From assembly GCF_040054535.1 (NCBI RefSeq), contig NC_090789.1, positions 354,197 to 418,196 on the forward strand: a DNA stretch of 64,000 nt. Reading direction: 5' to 3'. This DNA is from Antennarius striatus. Lineage: Eukaryota > Chordata > Actinopteri > Lophiiformes > Antennariidae. Positions within the stretch are counted from its first letter, which is position 1. Each line of letters opens with the position of its first letter. A program made the translations under genes and the position numbers. The notes under the pieces are model-generated. The model was not told where the DNA came from. It did not search any database and was given only the letters and a program-made list of their open reading frames with translations. This document shows positions 23,600 through 35,115 of the stretch, in pieces.

Positions 23600-26500
23600 A
23601 AAATGTTTTTTTTTAATTGTTCTAATTTTTCTGAATTTTTTTGTAATTTTCATCTGATTTTGTGTAATTTTCTCCTCATTCTACCTCATTTTTCCAATAG
23701 ATTTTCTACCTCATTTTCATCATTTTCTAACCCTAACCCTGATTTTTCTCATTCAAATTAATTTTTCCAATAAATTTTCTACCACAATTTTTAACCTTAA
23801 CCCTAACCCTAACCTTGCTTTTTCTAACCCTAACCCTAACCTTGATTTTTCTAACCCTAACCCTAACCTTGATTTTTCTAACCCTAACCCTAACCTTGAT
23901 TTTTCTAACCCTAACCTTGATTTTTCTAACCCTAACCCTAACCTTGATTTTTCTCACTCTTCCTCATTTTTCCAATAAAATTAAAACTCATTTTCATCAT
24001 TTTCTAACCCTAACCCTGATTTTTCTCATTCAAATTAATTTTTCCAATAAATTTTCTACCACATTTTTTAACCTTAACCCTAACCCTAACCTTGATTTTT
24101 CTAACCCTAACCCTAACCTTGATTTTTCTCACTCTTCCTCATTTTTCCAATAAAATTAAAACTCATTTTCATCATTTTCTAACCCTAACCCTGATTTTTC
24201 TCATTCAAACGAATTTTTACCATAAATTTTCTACCTCATTTTTTAACCCTAACCCTAACCCTAACCTTGATTTTTCTAACCCTAACCTTGATTTTTCTAA
24301 CCCTAACCCTAACCCTAGCCTTGATTTTTGTCATTCTACCTCATTTTTCCAATAAAATCTTTACCTCATTTTCATCATTTTCTAACCCTAACCCTGATTT
24401 TTCTCATTCAAATTAATTTTTCCAATAAATTTTCTACCACATTTTTTAACCTTAACCCTAACCCTAACCTCGCTTTTTCTAACCCTAACCCTAACCTTGC
24501 TTTTTCTAACCCTAACCCTAACCTTGATTTTTCTAACCCTAACCCTAACCTTGATTTTTCTCACTCTTCCTCATTTTTCCAATAAAATTAAAACTCATTT
24601 TCATCATTTTCTAACCCTAACCCTGATTTTTCTCATTCAAACGAATTTTTACCATAAATTTTCTACCTCATTTTTTAACCCTAACCCTAACCCTAACCTT
24701 GATTTTTCTAACCCTAACCCTAACCTTGATTTTTCTAACCCTAACCCTAACCTTGATTTTTCTAACCCTAACCTTGATTTTTCTAACCCTAACCCTAACC
24801 CTAGCCTTGATTTTTGTCATTCTACCTCATTTTTCCAATAAAATCTTTACCTCATTTTCATCATTTTCTAACCCTAACCCTGATTTTTCTCATTCAAATT
24901 AATTTTTCCAATAAATTTTCTACCACATTTTTTAACCTTAACCCTAACCCTAACCTTGATTTTTCTAACCCTAACCCTAACCTTGATTTTTCTAACCCTA
25001 ACCCTAACCTTGCTTTTTCTAACCCTAACCCTAACCTTGATTTTTCTAACCCTAACCTTGATTTTTCTAACCCTAACCCTAACCTTGATTTTTCTAACCC
25101 TAACCCTAACCTTGATTTTTCTAACCCTAACCCTAACCTTGATTTTTCTAACCCTAACCCTAACCTTGATTTTTCTCACTCTTCCTCATTTTTCCAATAA
25201 AATTAAAACTCATTTTCATCATTTTCTAACCCTAACCCTGATTTTTCTCATTCAAACGAATTTTTACCATAAATTTTCTACCTCATTTTTTAACCCTAAC
25301 CCTAACCTTGATTTTTCTAACCCTAACCTTGATTTTTCTAACCCTAACCCTAGCCTTGATTTTTGTCATTCTACCTCATTTTTCCAATAAAATCTTTACC
25401 TCATTTTCATCATTTTCTAACCCTAACCCTGATTTTTCTCATTCAAATTAATTTTTCCAATAAATTTTCTACCACATTTTTTAACCTTAACCCTAACCCT
25501 AACCTTGCTTTTTCTAACCCTAACCCTAACCTTGATTTTTCTAACCCTAACCCTAACCTTGATTTTTCTCACTCTTCCTCATTTTTCCAATAAAATTAAA
25601 ACTCATTTTCATCATTTTCTAACCCTAACCCTGATTTTTCTCATTCAAACGAATTTTTACCATAAATTTTCTACCTCATTTTTTAACCCTAACCCTAACC
25701 CTAACCTTGATTTTTCTAACCCTAACCTTGATTTTTCTAACCCTAACCCTAGCCTTGATTTTTGTCATTCTACCTCATTTTTCCAATAAAATCTTTACCT
25801 CATTTTCATCATTTTCTAACCCTAACCTTGATTTTTCTCATTCAAATTAATTTTTCCAATAAATTTTCTACCACATTTTTTAACCTTAACCCTAACCCTA
25901 ACCTTGCTTTTTCTAACCCTAACCCTAACCTTGCTTTTTCTAACCCTAACCCTAACCTTGATTTTTCTAACCCTAACCCTAACCTTGCTTTTTCTAACCC
26001 TAACCCTAACCTTGATTTTTCTAACCCTAACCCTAGCCTTGATTTTTGTCATTCTAGATCATTTTTCCAATTAAAACGTTACCTCATTTTCATCATTTTC
26101 TAACCCTAACCCTGATTTTTCTCATTCAAATTAATTTTTCCAATAAATTTTCTACCACATTTTTTAACCTTAACCCTAACCCTAACCTTGATTTTTCTAA
26201 CCCTAACCCTAACCTTGATTTTTCTCACTCTTCCTCATTTTTCCAATAAAATTAAAACTCATTTTCATCATTTTCTAACCCTAACCCTGATTTTTCTCAT
26301 TCAAACGAATTTTTACCATAAATTTTCTACCTCATTTTTTAACCCTAACCCTAACCCTAACCCTAACCTTGATTTTTCTAACCCTAACCTTGATTTTTCT
26401 AACCCTAACCCTAGCCTTGATTTTTGTCACTCTACCTCATTTTTCCAATAAAATCTTTACCTCATTTTCATCATTTTCTAACCCTAACCCTGATTTTTCT

Positions 26501-28806
26501 CATTCAAATTAATTTTTCCAATAAATTTTCTACCACATTTTTTAACCTTAACCCTAACCCTAACCTTGCTTTTTCTAACCCTAACCCTAACCTTGATTTT
26601 TCTAACCCTAACCCTAACCTTGATTTTTCTCACTCTTCCTCATTTTTCCAATAAAATTAAAATTCATTTTCATCATTTTCTAACCCTAACCCTGATTTTT
26701 TTCATTCAAACGAATTTTTACCATAAATTTTCTACCTCATTTTTTAACCCTAACCCTAACCCTAACCTTGATTTTTCTAACCCTAACCTTGATTTTTCTA
26801 ACCCTAACCCTAACCCTAGCCTTGATTTTTGTCATTCTACCTCATTTTTCCAATAAAATCTTTACCTCATTTTCATCATTTTCTAACCCTAACCTGATTT
26901 TTCTCATTCAAATTAATTTTTCCAATAAATTTTCTACCACATTTTTTAACCTTAACCCTAACCCTAACCTTGCTTTTTCTAACCCTAACCCTAACCTTGA
27001 TTTTTCTAACCCTAACCCTAACCTTGATTTTTCTAACCCTAACCCTAACCTTGATTTTTCTAACCCTAACCTTGATTTTTCTAACCCTAACCCTAACCCT
27101 AGCCTTGATTTTTGTCATTCTACCTCATTTTTCCAATAAAATCTTTACCTCATTTTCATCATTTTCTAACCCTAACCCTGATTTTTCTCATTCAAATTAA
27201 TTTTCCAATAAATTTTCTACCTCATTTTTTAACCTTAACCCTAACCCTAACCTTGATTTTTCTAACCCTAACCTTGATTTTTCTAACCCTAACCCTAACC
27301 CTAGCCTTGATTTTTGTCATTCTACCTCATTTTTCCAATAAATCTTTACCTCATTTTCATCATTTTCTAACCCTAACCCTGATTTTCTAATTCAAACGAA
27401 TTTTACCATAAATTTTCTACCTCATTTTTTAACCTTAACCCTAACCCTAACCTTGCTTTTTCTAACCCTAACCCTAACCTTGATTTTTCTAACCCTAACC
27501 CTAACCTTGATTTTTCTAACCCTAACCCTAACCTTGATTTTTCTAACCCTAACCTTGATTTTTCTAACCCTAACCCTAACCCTAGCCTTGATTTTTGTCA
27601 TTCTACCTCATTTTTCCAATAAAATCTTTACCTCATTTTCATCATTTTCTAACCCTAACCCTGATTTTTCTCATTCAAATTAATTTTTCCAATAAATTTT
27701 CTACCACATTTTTTAACCTTAACCCTAACCCTAACCTTGCTTTTTCTAACCCTAACCCTAACCTTGATTTTTCTAACCCTAACCCTAACCTTGATTTTTC
27801 TAACCCTAACCCTAACCTTGATTTTTCTAACCCTAACCTTGATTTTTCTAACCCTAACCCTAACCCTAGCCTTGATTTTTGTCATTCTACCTCATTTTTC
27901 CAATAAAATCTTTACCTCATTTTCATCATTTTCTAACCCTAACCCTGATTTTTCTCATTCAAATTAATTTTTCCAATAAATTTTCTACCTCATTTTTTAA
28001 CCTTAACCCTAACCCTAACCTTGATTTTTCTAACCCTAACCTTGATTTTTCTAACCCTAACCCTAACCCTAGCCTTGATTTTTGTCATTCTACCTCATTT
28101 TTCCAATAAAATCTTTACCTCATTTTCATCATTTTCTAACCCTAACCCTGATTTTTCTAATTCAAACGAATTTTTACCATAAATTTTCTACCTCATTTTT
28201 TAACCTTAACCCTAACCCTAACCTTGATTTTTCTAACCCTAACCCTAGCCTTGATTTTTGTCATTCTAGATCATTTTTCCAATAAAATCTTTACCTCATT
28301 TTCATCATTTTCTAACCCTAACCCTGATTTTTCTCATTCAAATTAATTTTTCCAATAAATTTTCTACCACATTTTTTAACCTTAACCCTAACCCTAACCT
28401 TGCTTTTTCTAACCCTAACCCTAACCTTGATTTTTCTAACCCTAACCCTAACCTTGATTTTTCTAACCCTAACCCTAACCTTGATTTTTCTAACCCTAAC
28501 CTTGATTTTTCTAACCCTAACCCTAGCCTTGATTTTTGTCATTCTACCTCATTTTTCCAATAAAATCTTTACCTCATTTTCATCATTTTCTAACCCTAAC
28601 CTTCATTTTTCTCATTCTACCTTATTTTTCCAATAAAATTTATACCTCACTTTCATCATTTTGTGACTTAACTCTAACCTTGATTTTTCTCAATTCAAAC
28701 TAATTTTTCCAATAAATTTTCTTCCTCATTTTCTAACCTTAACCCTACTCCTAACATTGATTTTTGTCATTCTACCTCACTTATCCAATGACAATTTAAC
28801 CTCATT
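23600..28806 (+). repeat. Telomere-like satellite, left arm (CCCTAA on plus strand)
   Basis: The array has a 27-bp unit made of TAACCCTAACCCTAACC plus TTGATTTTTC, and a 21-bp form with one CCCTAA fewer. Runs of 2-8 units are separated by conserved A/T-rich spacers (TCATTTTCATCATTTTCTAA, TTTTTCCAATAAATTTTC, TCTCATTCAAATTAA). Runs plus spacers form higher-order repeats of about 200-400 bp. The first units of some runs read CTTGCTTTTTC. All frames stay open because 27 and 21 are multiples of three. Confidence 0.95.
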
Positions 28807-31800
28807 TTTCAAAATCAAGGTTAGGGTTAGGGTTAAGGTTAAAAAATGAGGTAGAAAATTTATGGTAAAAATTCATTTGAATGAGAAAAATCAGGGTTAG
28901 GGTTAGAAAATGATGAAAATGAGTTTAAATTTTATTGGAAAAATGAGGAAGAGTGAGAAAAATCAAGGTGAGGGTTAGGGTAAGAAAAATGAAGGTTAGG
29001 GTTAGGGTTAGAAAAATCAAGGTTAGGGTTAGGGTTAGAAAAATCAAGGTTAGGGTTAGGGTTAGAAAAATCAAGTTTAGGGTTAGGGTTAGAAAAATCA
29101 AGGTTAGGGTTAGGGTTAGAAAAATCAAGGTTAGGGTTAGGGTTAAGATTAAAAAATGTGGTAGAAAATTTATTGTAAAAATTCGTTTGAATGAGAAAAA
29201 TCAGGGTTAGGGTTAGAAAATGATGAAAATGAGGTAAATATTTTATTAGAAAAATGAGGTAAAGTGAGAAAAATCAAGGTTAGGGTTAGGGTCAGAAAAA
29301 TCAGGGTTAGGGTTAGGGTTAGGGTTAGAAAAATCAAGGTTAGGGTTAGGGTTAGAAAAATCAAGGTTAGGGTTAGAAAAATCAAGGTTAGGGTTAGAAA
29401 AATCAAGGTTAGGGTTAGGGTTAGAAAAATCAAGGTTAGGGTTAGGGTTAAGGTTAAAAAATGTGGTAGAAAATTTATTGGAAAAATTAATTTGAATGAG
29501 AAAAATCAGGGTTAGGATTAGAAAATGATGAAAATGAGGTAAAGATTTTATTGGAAAAACGAGGTAGAATGACAAAAATCAAGGCTAGGGTTAGGGTTAG
29601 AAAAATCAAGGTTAGGGTAAGGGTTAGAAAAATCAAGGTTAGGGTTAGGGTTAGAAAAATCAAGGTTAGGGTTAGGGTTAAGTTTAAAAAATGAGGTAGA
29701 AAATTTATGGTAAAAGTTCGTTTGAATGAGAAAAATCAGGGTTAGGGTTAGGGTTAGGGTTAGAAAAATCAAGGTTAGGGTTAGGGTTAGAAAAATCAAG
29801 GTTAGGGTTAGGGTTAGAAAAATCAAGGTTAGGGTTAGGGTTAGAGAAATCAAGGTTAGGGTTAGGGTTAGAAAAATCAAAGTTAGGGTTAGGGTTAGAA
29901 AAATCAAAGTTAGGGTTAGGGTTAGAAAAATCAAGGTTAGGGTTAGGGTTAAGTTTAAAAAATGAGGTTCAAAATTTATGGTAAAAATTCGTTTGAATGA
30001 GAAAAATCAGGGTTAGGGTTAGGGTTAGGGTTAGGGTTAGAAAAATCAAGGTTAGGGTTAGGGTTAGAAAAATCAAGGTTAGGGTTAGGGTTAGAAAAAT
30101 CAAGGTTAGGGTTAGGGTTAGAAAAATCAAGGTTAGGGTTAGGGTTAGAAAAATCAAGGTTAGGGTTAGGGTTAGAAAAATCAAGGTTAGGGTTAGAAAA
30201 ATCAAGGTTAGGGTTAGGTTTGGAAAATCAAGGTTAGGGTTAGGGTTAGAAAAATCAAGGTTAGGGTTAGGGTTAGAAAAATCAAGGTTAGGGTTAGGGT
30301 TAGAAAAATCAAGGTTAGGGTTAGGGTTAGAAAAATCAAAGTTAGGGTTAGGGTTAGAAAAATCAAGGTTAGGGTTAGGGTTAAGTTTAAAAAATGAGGT
30401 AGAAAATTTATGGTAAAAATTCGTTTGAATGAGAAAAATCAGGGTTACGGTTAGGGTTAGGGTTAGGGTTAGAAAAATCAAGGTTAGGGTTAGGGTTAGA
30501 AAAATCAAGTTTAGGGTAAGAAAAATCAAGGTTAGGGTTAGAAAAATCAAGGTTAGGGTTAGGGTTAGAAAAATCAAGGTTAGGGTTAGGGTTAGAAAAA
30601 TCAAGGTTAGGGTTAGAAAAATCAAGGTGAGGGTTAGAAAAATCAAGGTTAGGGTTAGGGTTAGAAAAATCAAGGTTAGGGTTAGGGTTAAGGTTAAAAA
30701 ATGTGGTAGAAAATTTATTGGAAAAATTCGTTTGAATGAGAAAAATCAGGGTTAGGGTTAGAAAATGATGAAAATGAGGTAAATATTTTATTGGAAAAAC
30801 GAGGTAGAATGACAAAAATCAAGGCTAGGGTTAGGGTTGGAAAAATCAAGGTTAGGGTTAGGGTTAGAAAAATCAAGGTTAGGGTTAGAAAAATCAAGGT
30901 TAGGGTTAGGGTTAGAAAAATCAAGTTTAGGGTTAGGGTTAGAAAAATCAAGGTTAGGGTTAGGGTTAGAAAAATCAAGGTTAGGGTTAGGGTTAGAAAA
31001 ATCAAAGTTAGGGTTAGGGTTAGAAAAATCAAGGTTAGGGTTAGGGTTAAGTTTAAAAAATGAGGTAGAAAATTTATGGTAAAAATTCGTTTGAATGAGA
31101 AAAATCAGGGTTAGGGTTAGGGTTAGGGTTAGAAAAATCAAGGTTAGGGTTAGGGTTAGAAAAATCAAGGTTAGGGTTAGGGTTAGAAAAATCAAGGTTA
31201 GGGTTAGGGTTAGAAAAATCAAGGTTAGGGTTAGGGTTAGAAAAATCAAGGTTAGGGTTAGGGTTAGAAAAATCAAGGTTAGGGTTAGGGTTAGAAAAAT
31301 CAAGGTTAGGGTTAGAAAAATCAAGGTTAGGGTTAGGTTTGGAAAATCAAGGTTAGGGTTAGGGTTAGAAAAATCAAGGTTAGGGTTAGGGTTAGAAAAA
31401 TCAAGGTTAGGGTTAGGGTTAGAAAAATCAAGGTTAGGGTTAGGGTTAGAAAAATCAAGGTTAGGGTTAGGGTTAGAAAAATCAAGGTTAGGGTTAGGGT
31501 TAGAAAAATCATGGTTAGGGTTAGGGTTAGAAAAATCAAGGTTAGGGTTAGGGTTAGAAAAATCAAGGTTAGGGTTAGGGTTAGAAAAATCAAAGTTAGG
31601 GTTAGGGTTAGAAAAATCAAGGTTAGGGTTAGGGTTAGAAAAATCAAGGTTAGGGTTAGGGTTAGAAAAATCAAAGTTAGGGTTAGGGTTAGAAAAATCA
31701 AGGTTAGCGTTAGGGTTAAGTTTAAAAAATGAGGTAGAAAATTTATGGTAAAAATTCGTTTGAATGAGAAAAATCAGGGTTAGGGTTAGGGTTAGGGTTA

Positions 31801-33490
31801 GAAAAATCAAGGTTAGGGTTAGAAAAATCAAGGTTAGGGTTAGAAAAATCAGGGTTAGGGTTAGAAAAATCAAGGTTAGGGTTAGGGTTAAGGTTAAAAA
31901 ATGTGGTAGAAAATTTATTGGAAAAATTAATATGAATGAGAAAAATCTGGGTTAGGATTAGAAAATGATGAAAATGAGGTAAAGATTTTATTGGAAAAAC
32001 GAGGTAGAATGACAAAAATCAAGGCTAGGGTTAGGGTTGGAAAAATCAAGGTTAGGGTTAGGGTTAGAAAAATCAAGGTTAGGGTTAGGGTTAGAAAAAT
32101 CAAGGTTAGGGTTAGGGTTAAGATTAAAAAATGTGGTAGAAAATGTATTGTAAAAATTCGTTTGAATGAGAAAAATCAGGGTTAGGGTTAGAAAATGATG
32201 AAAATGAGGTAAATATTTTATTAGAGAAATGAGCTAGAGTGAGAAAAATCAAGGTTAGGGTTAGGGTTAGGGTTAGGGTTAGAAAAATCAAGGTTAGGGT
32301 TAGGGTTAGAAAAATCAAGGTTAGGGTTAGGGTTAGAAAAATCAAGGTTAGGGTTAGGGTTAGAAAAATCAAGGTTAGGGTTAGGGTTAGAAAAATCAAG
32401 GTTAGGGTTAGAAAAATCAAGGTTAGGGTTAGAAAAATCAAGGTTAGGGTTAGAAAAATCAAGGTTAGGGTTAGAAAAATCAAGGTTAGGGTTAGGGTTA
32501 AGGTTAAAAAATGTGGTAGAAAATTTATTGGAAAAATTAATTTGAATGAGAAAAATCAGGGTTAGGGTTAGAAAATGATGAAAATGAGGTAAAGATTTTA
32601 TTGGAAAAACGAGGTAGAATGACAAAAATCAAGGCTAGGGTTAGGGTTAGGGTCAGAAAAATCAAGGTTAGGGTTAGGGTTAGAAAAATCAAGGTTAGGG
32701 TTAGGGTTAGAAAAATCAAGGTTAGGGTTAGGGTTAGAAAAATCAAGTTTAGGATTAGGGTTAGAGAAATCAAGGTTAGGGTTAGGGTTAGAAAAATCAA
32801 GGTTAGGGTTAGAAAAATCAAGGTAAGGGTTAGGGTTAGAAAAATCAAGGTTAGGGTTAGGGTTAGAAAAATCAAGTTTAGGATTAGGGTTAGAAAAATC
32901 AAGGTTAGGGTTAGGGTTAGAAAAATCAAGGTTAGGGTTAGGGTTAGAAAAATCAAGGTTAGGGTTAGGGTTAGAAAAATCAAGGTTAGGGTTAGAAAAA
33001 TCAAGGTAAGGGTTAGGGTTAGAAAAATCAAGGTTAGGGTTAGGGTTAGAAAAATCAAGTTTAGGATTAGGGTTAGAAAAATCAAGGTTAGGGTTAGGGT
33101 TAGAAAAATCAAGTTTAGGATTAGGGTTAGAGAAATCAAGGTTAGGGTTAGGGTTAGAAAAATCAAGGTTAGGGTTAGAAAAATCAAGGTAAGGGTTAGG
33201 GTTAGAAAAATCAAGGTTAGGGTTAGGGTTAGAAAAATCAAGTTTAGGATTAGGGTTAGAAAAATCAAGGTTAGGGTTAGGGTTAGAAAAATCAAGGTTA
33301 GGGTTAGGGTTAGAAAAATCAAGGTAAGGGTTAGGGTTGAGGTTAAAAAATTAGGTAGACAATTTATTGGAAAAATTCGTTTGAATTAGAAAAATCAGGG
33401 TTAGGGTTAGAAAATGATGAAAATGAGGTAAAGATTTCATTGGAAAAATGAGGTAGACTGAGAAAAATCAAGGTCAGGATCAAGGTTAGA
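28806..33490 (-). repeat. Telomere-like satellite, right arm (TTAGGG on plus strand)
   Basis: This is the reverse complement of the left arm. Units of AAGGTTAGGGTTAGGGTTAG plus AAAAATC repeat, with the same spacers reversed (AGAAAATGATGAAAATGAGG, AATTTATTGGAAAAATTAA). Uninterrupted runs are longer than on the left; 31,095-31,720 holds over 20 consecutive units. Sequence variants (CAAGTTTAGG, CAAAGTTAGG, CAAGGTAAGG) recur in blocks. Confidence 0.95.
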
Positions 33491-34150
33491 AAAAGCATTT
33501 TTTTCTACCTCATTTTCTACCCCTAACCCTAACCTTGATTTTTCTAACCCTAACCCTAACCTTGATTTTTCTAACCCTAACCCTAACCCTGATTTTTCTC
33601 ATTCAAACGAGTTTTTACAGTAAAAATTTTCTACCTCATTCTTTTAACCTTAACCCTAACCCTAACCTTGATTTTTCTAACCCTAACCTTGATTTTTCTA
33701 ACCCTAACCCTAACCTTGATATTCTCACTCTCCTCATTTTTCCAATAAAATTTTTACCTCATTTTCATCATTTTCTAACCCTAACCCTGATTTTTCTCAT
33801 TCAAACGAATTTTTACAATAAATTTTCTACCTCATTTCCTGACCCTAACTTTGATTTTTACCAGTCTACCTCATTTTTCCAATGAAATTTTTATCTCATT
33901 TTCATCATTTTCTAACCCTAACCCTGATTTTTCTCATTCAAACTAATTTTTCCAATACATTTTCTAAGTCATTTTTAACCTTAACCCTACTCCTAACCTT
34001 GATTTTTCTCATTCTACCTCATTTTCTAACCCTAACCTTGATTATTTTTGTCTACCTCATTTTTCCATGAAATTTTTACCTCATTTTCATCATATTCTAA
34101 CCCTTACCCTTACCCTGATTTTTCTCATTCTACCTCATTTTTCCAATAAA
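33490..34150 (+). repeat. Short CCCTAA-orientation segment
   Basis: The orientation flips back: CTAACCCTAACCCTAACCTTG units and their spacers run for ~650 bp, with more divergence than in the main arms. It mirrors the 22,000-23,600 flip on the other side of the centre. Confidence 0.85.
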
Positions 34151-34834
34151 TTGTAGAAAATTTATTGGAAAAATTAGGTTGAATGAGAAAAATCAGGGTA
34201 AGGGTAAGGGTTAGAAAATGATGAAAATGAGGGAGAAAATTTTATTGGAGAAAATGAGGAAGAATTAAAAAATCATGGTCAGGGTTTTGGTTAGGAAATG
34301 AGGTAGAATGAGAAAAATCAAGGTTAGGGTTAGGGTTAGAAAAATCAAGGTTAGTGTTACGGTTAATGTTAGAAAATGAGGTCGAAAATTTATTGGAAAA
34401 ATTAGGTAGGATGAGAAAAATCAGGGTTAGGGTTAGGTTTAGGGTTAGAAAAATCAAGATTAGGGTTAGGGTTATGGTTAGAAAATTAGAATGAGAAAAT
34501 CAGGGTAAGGGTTAGGGTTGGGAAACGAGGTCGAAAATCTATTGGAAAAATGAGATAAATGAGAAAAATGAAGGTTAGGTTTAGTGTTAAGGTTAGAAAA
34601 TGAGGTAGAAAATTTACTTGAAAAATGAGGTAGAATGAGAAAAATCAGGGTTAGGGTCAGGGTTAAGGTTCGAAAATGAGGTAGAAAATTTATTGGAAAA
34701 ATAAGGTAGAACGAAAAAAATCAAGCTTAGGTTTAGGGATTGGAAATGATTAAATTGAGGTAGAAAATTTATTGGAAAAATGAGGTAGAATGAGAAAAAC
34801 AGGGAAAGTGGTGAAAATGAGGTAAAAAAAATTA
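34150..34834 (-). repeat. Degenerate TTAGGG-orientation segment
   Basis: Scattered GGTTAGGGTTAGGGTTAG units and GAAAATGAGGTAGAAAATTT spacers with many substitutions form the transition to the outer right arm. Confidence 0.8.
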
Positions 34835-35115
34835 TCCAGGCGTGAGGCGGGGGACACTCCAGGCACGACGCCAGTGTACCGCGGAGCCACATACAGACAA
34901 ACAATCACTCACACACACACTCACTCTTACGGTCAATTTGGAACGGCCAATCAACCTGAAGCGCATGCTTTTGGAGGTGGGAGGAAGCCGGAGAACCCGG
35001 AGAGAACCCACGCAGACACAAGAAGAGCATGAGAACTCCACACAGAGCGGGACTCGAACCCGAGTCCGCCATGTTGTGAGGCGGCAGCGCTAACCACTGC
35101 GCCACCGTGCCGCCC
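34835..35115 (-). mobile_element. tRNA-derived SINE (minus strand)
   Basis: Read on the minus strand, it starts GGCGGCACGGTGGCGCAGTG. An A-box region TGGCGCAGTGGTTAGC is at 35104-35089 and the B box GGTTCGAGTCC is at 35060-35050. The body has the widespread fish-SINE motifs TGTGTCTGCGTGGGTTCTC, CGGCTTCCTCCCACC and ACTGGCGTCGTGCCTGGAGT. It is close to full length. Family name not assigned. Confidence 0.85.

Larger units (their letters stand above)
22000..23600. repeat. Strand-switched segment of the satellite block
   Basis: At about 22,000 the plus strand flips from C/T-rich to G/A-rich (AAAATGAGGTAGAATGAGAAAAATC) and flips back near 23,600. Excluding the inserted elements it is ~0.5 kb of the same repeat vocabulary in reverse orientation, with a few TTAGGG copies near 23,445 and 23,570. 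Confidence 0.75.

Noticed and set aside
23600..33390. Very long open frames (up to 361 codons, LTLTLIF or NPNLDFS repeats) on both strands of the telomere-like satellite
   Set aside because: The unit lengths (27 and 21 bp) are multiples of three, so any frame without a stop in one unit stays open. Frames are open on both strands at once and have no domain, start context or codon bias.
23600..33490. A true chromosome end
   Set aside because: Genes continue on both sides, the hexamer runs are interrupted every 2-5 copies, and the orientation changes within the array.
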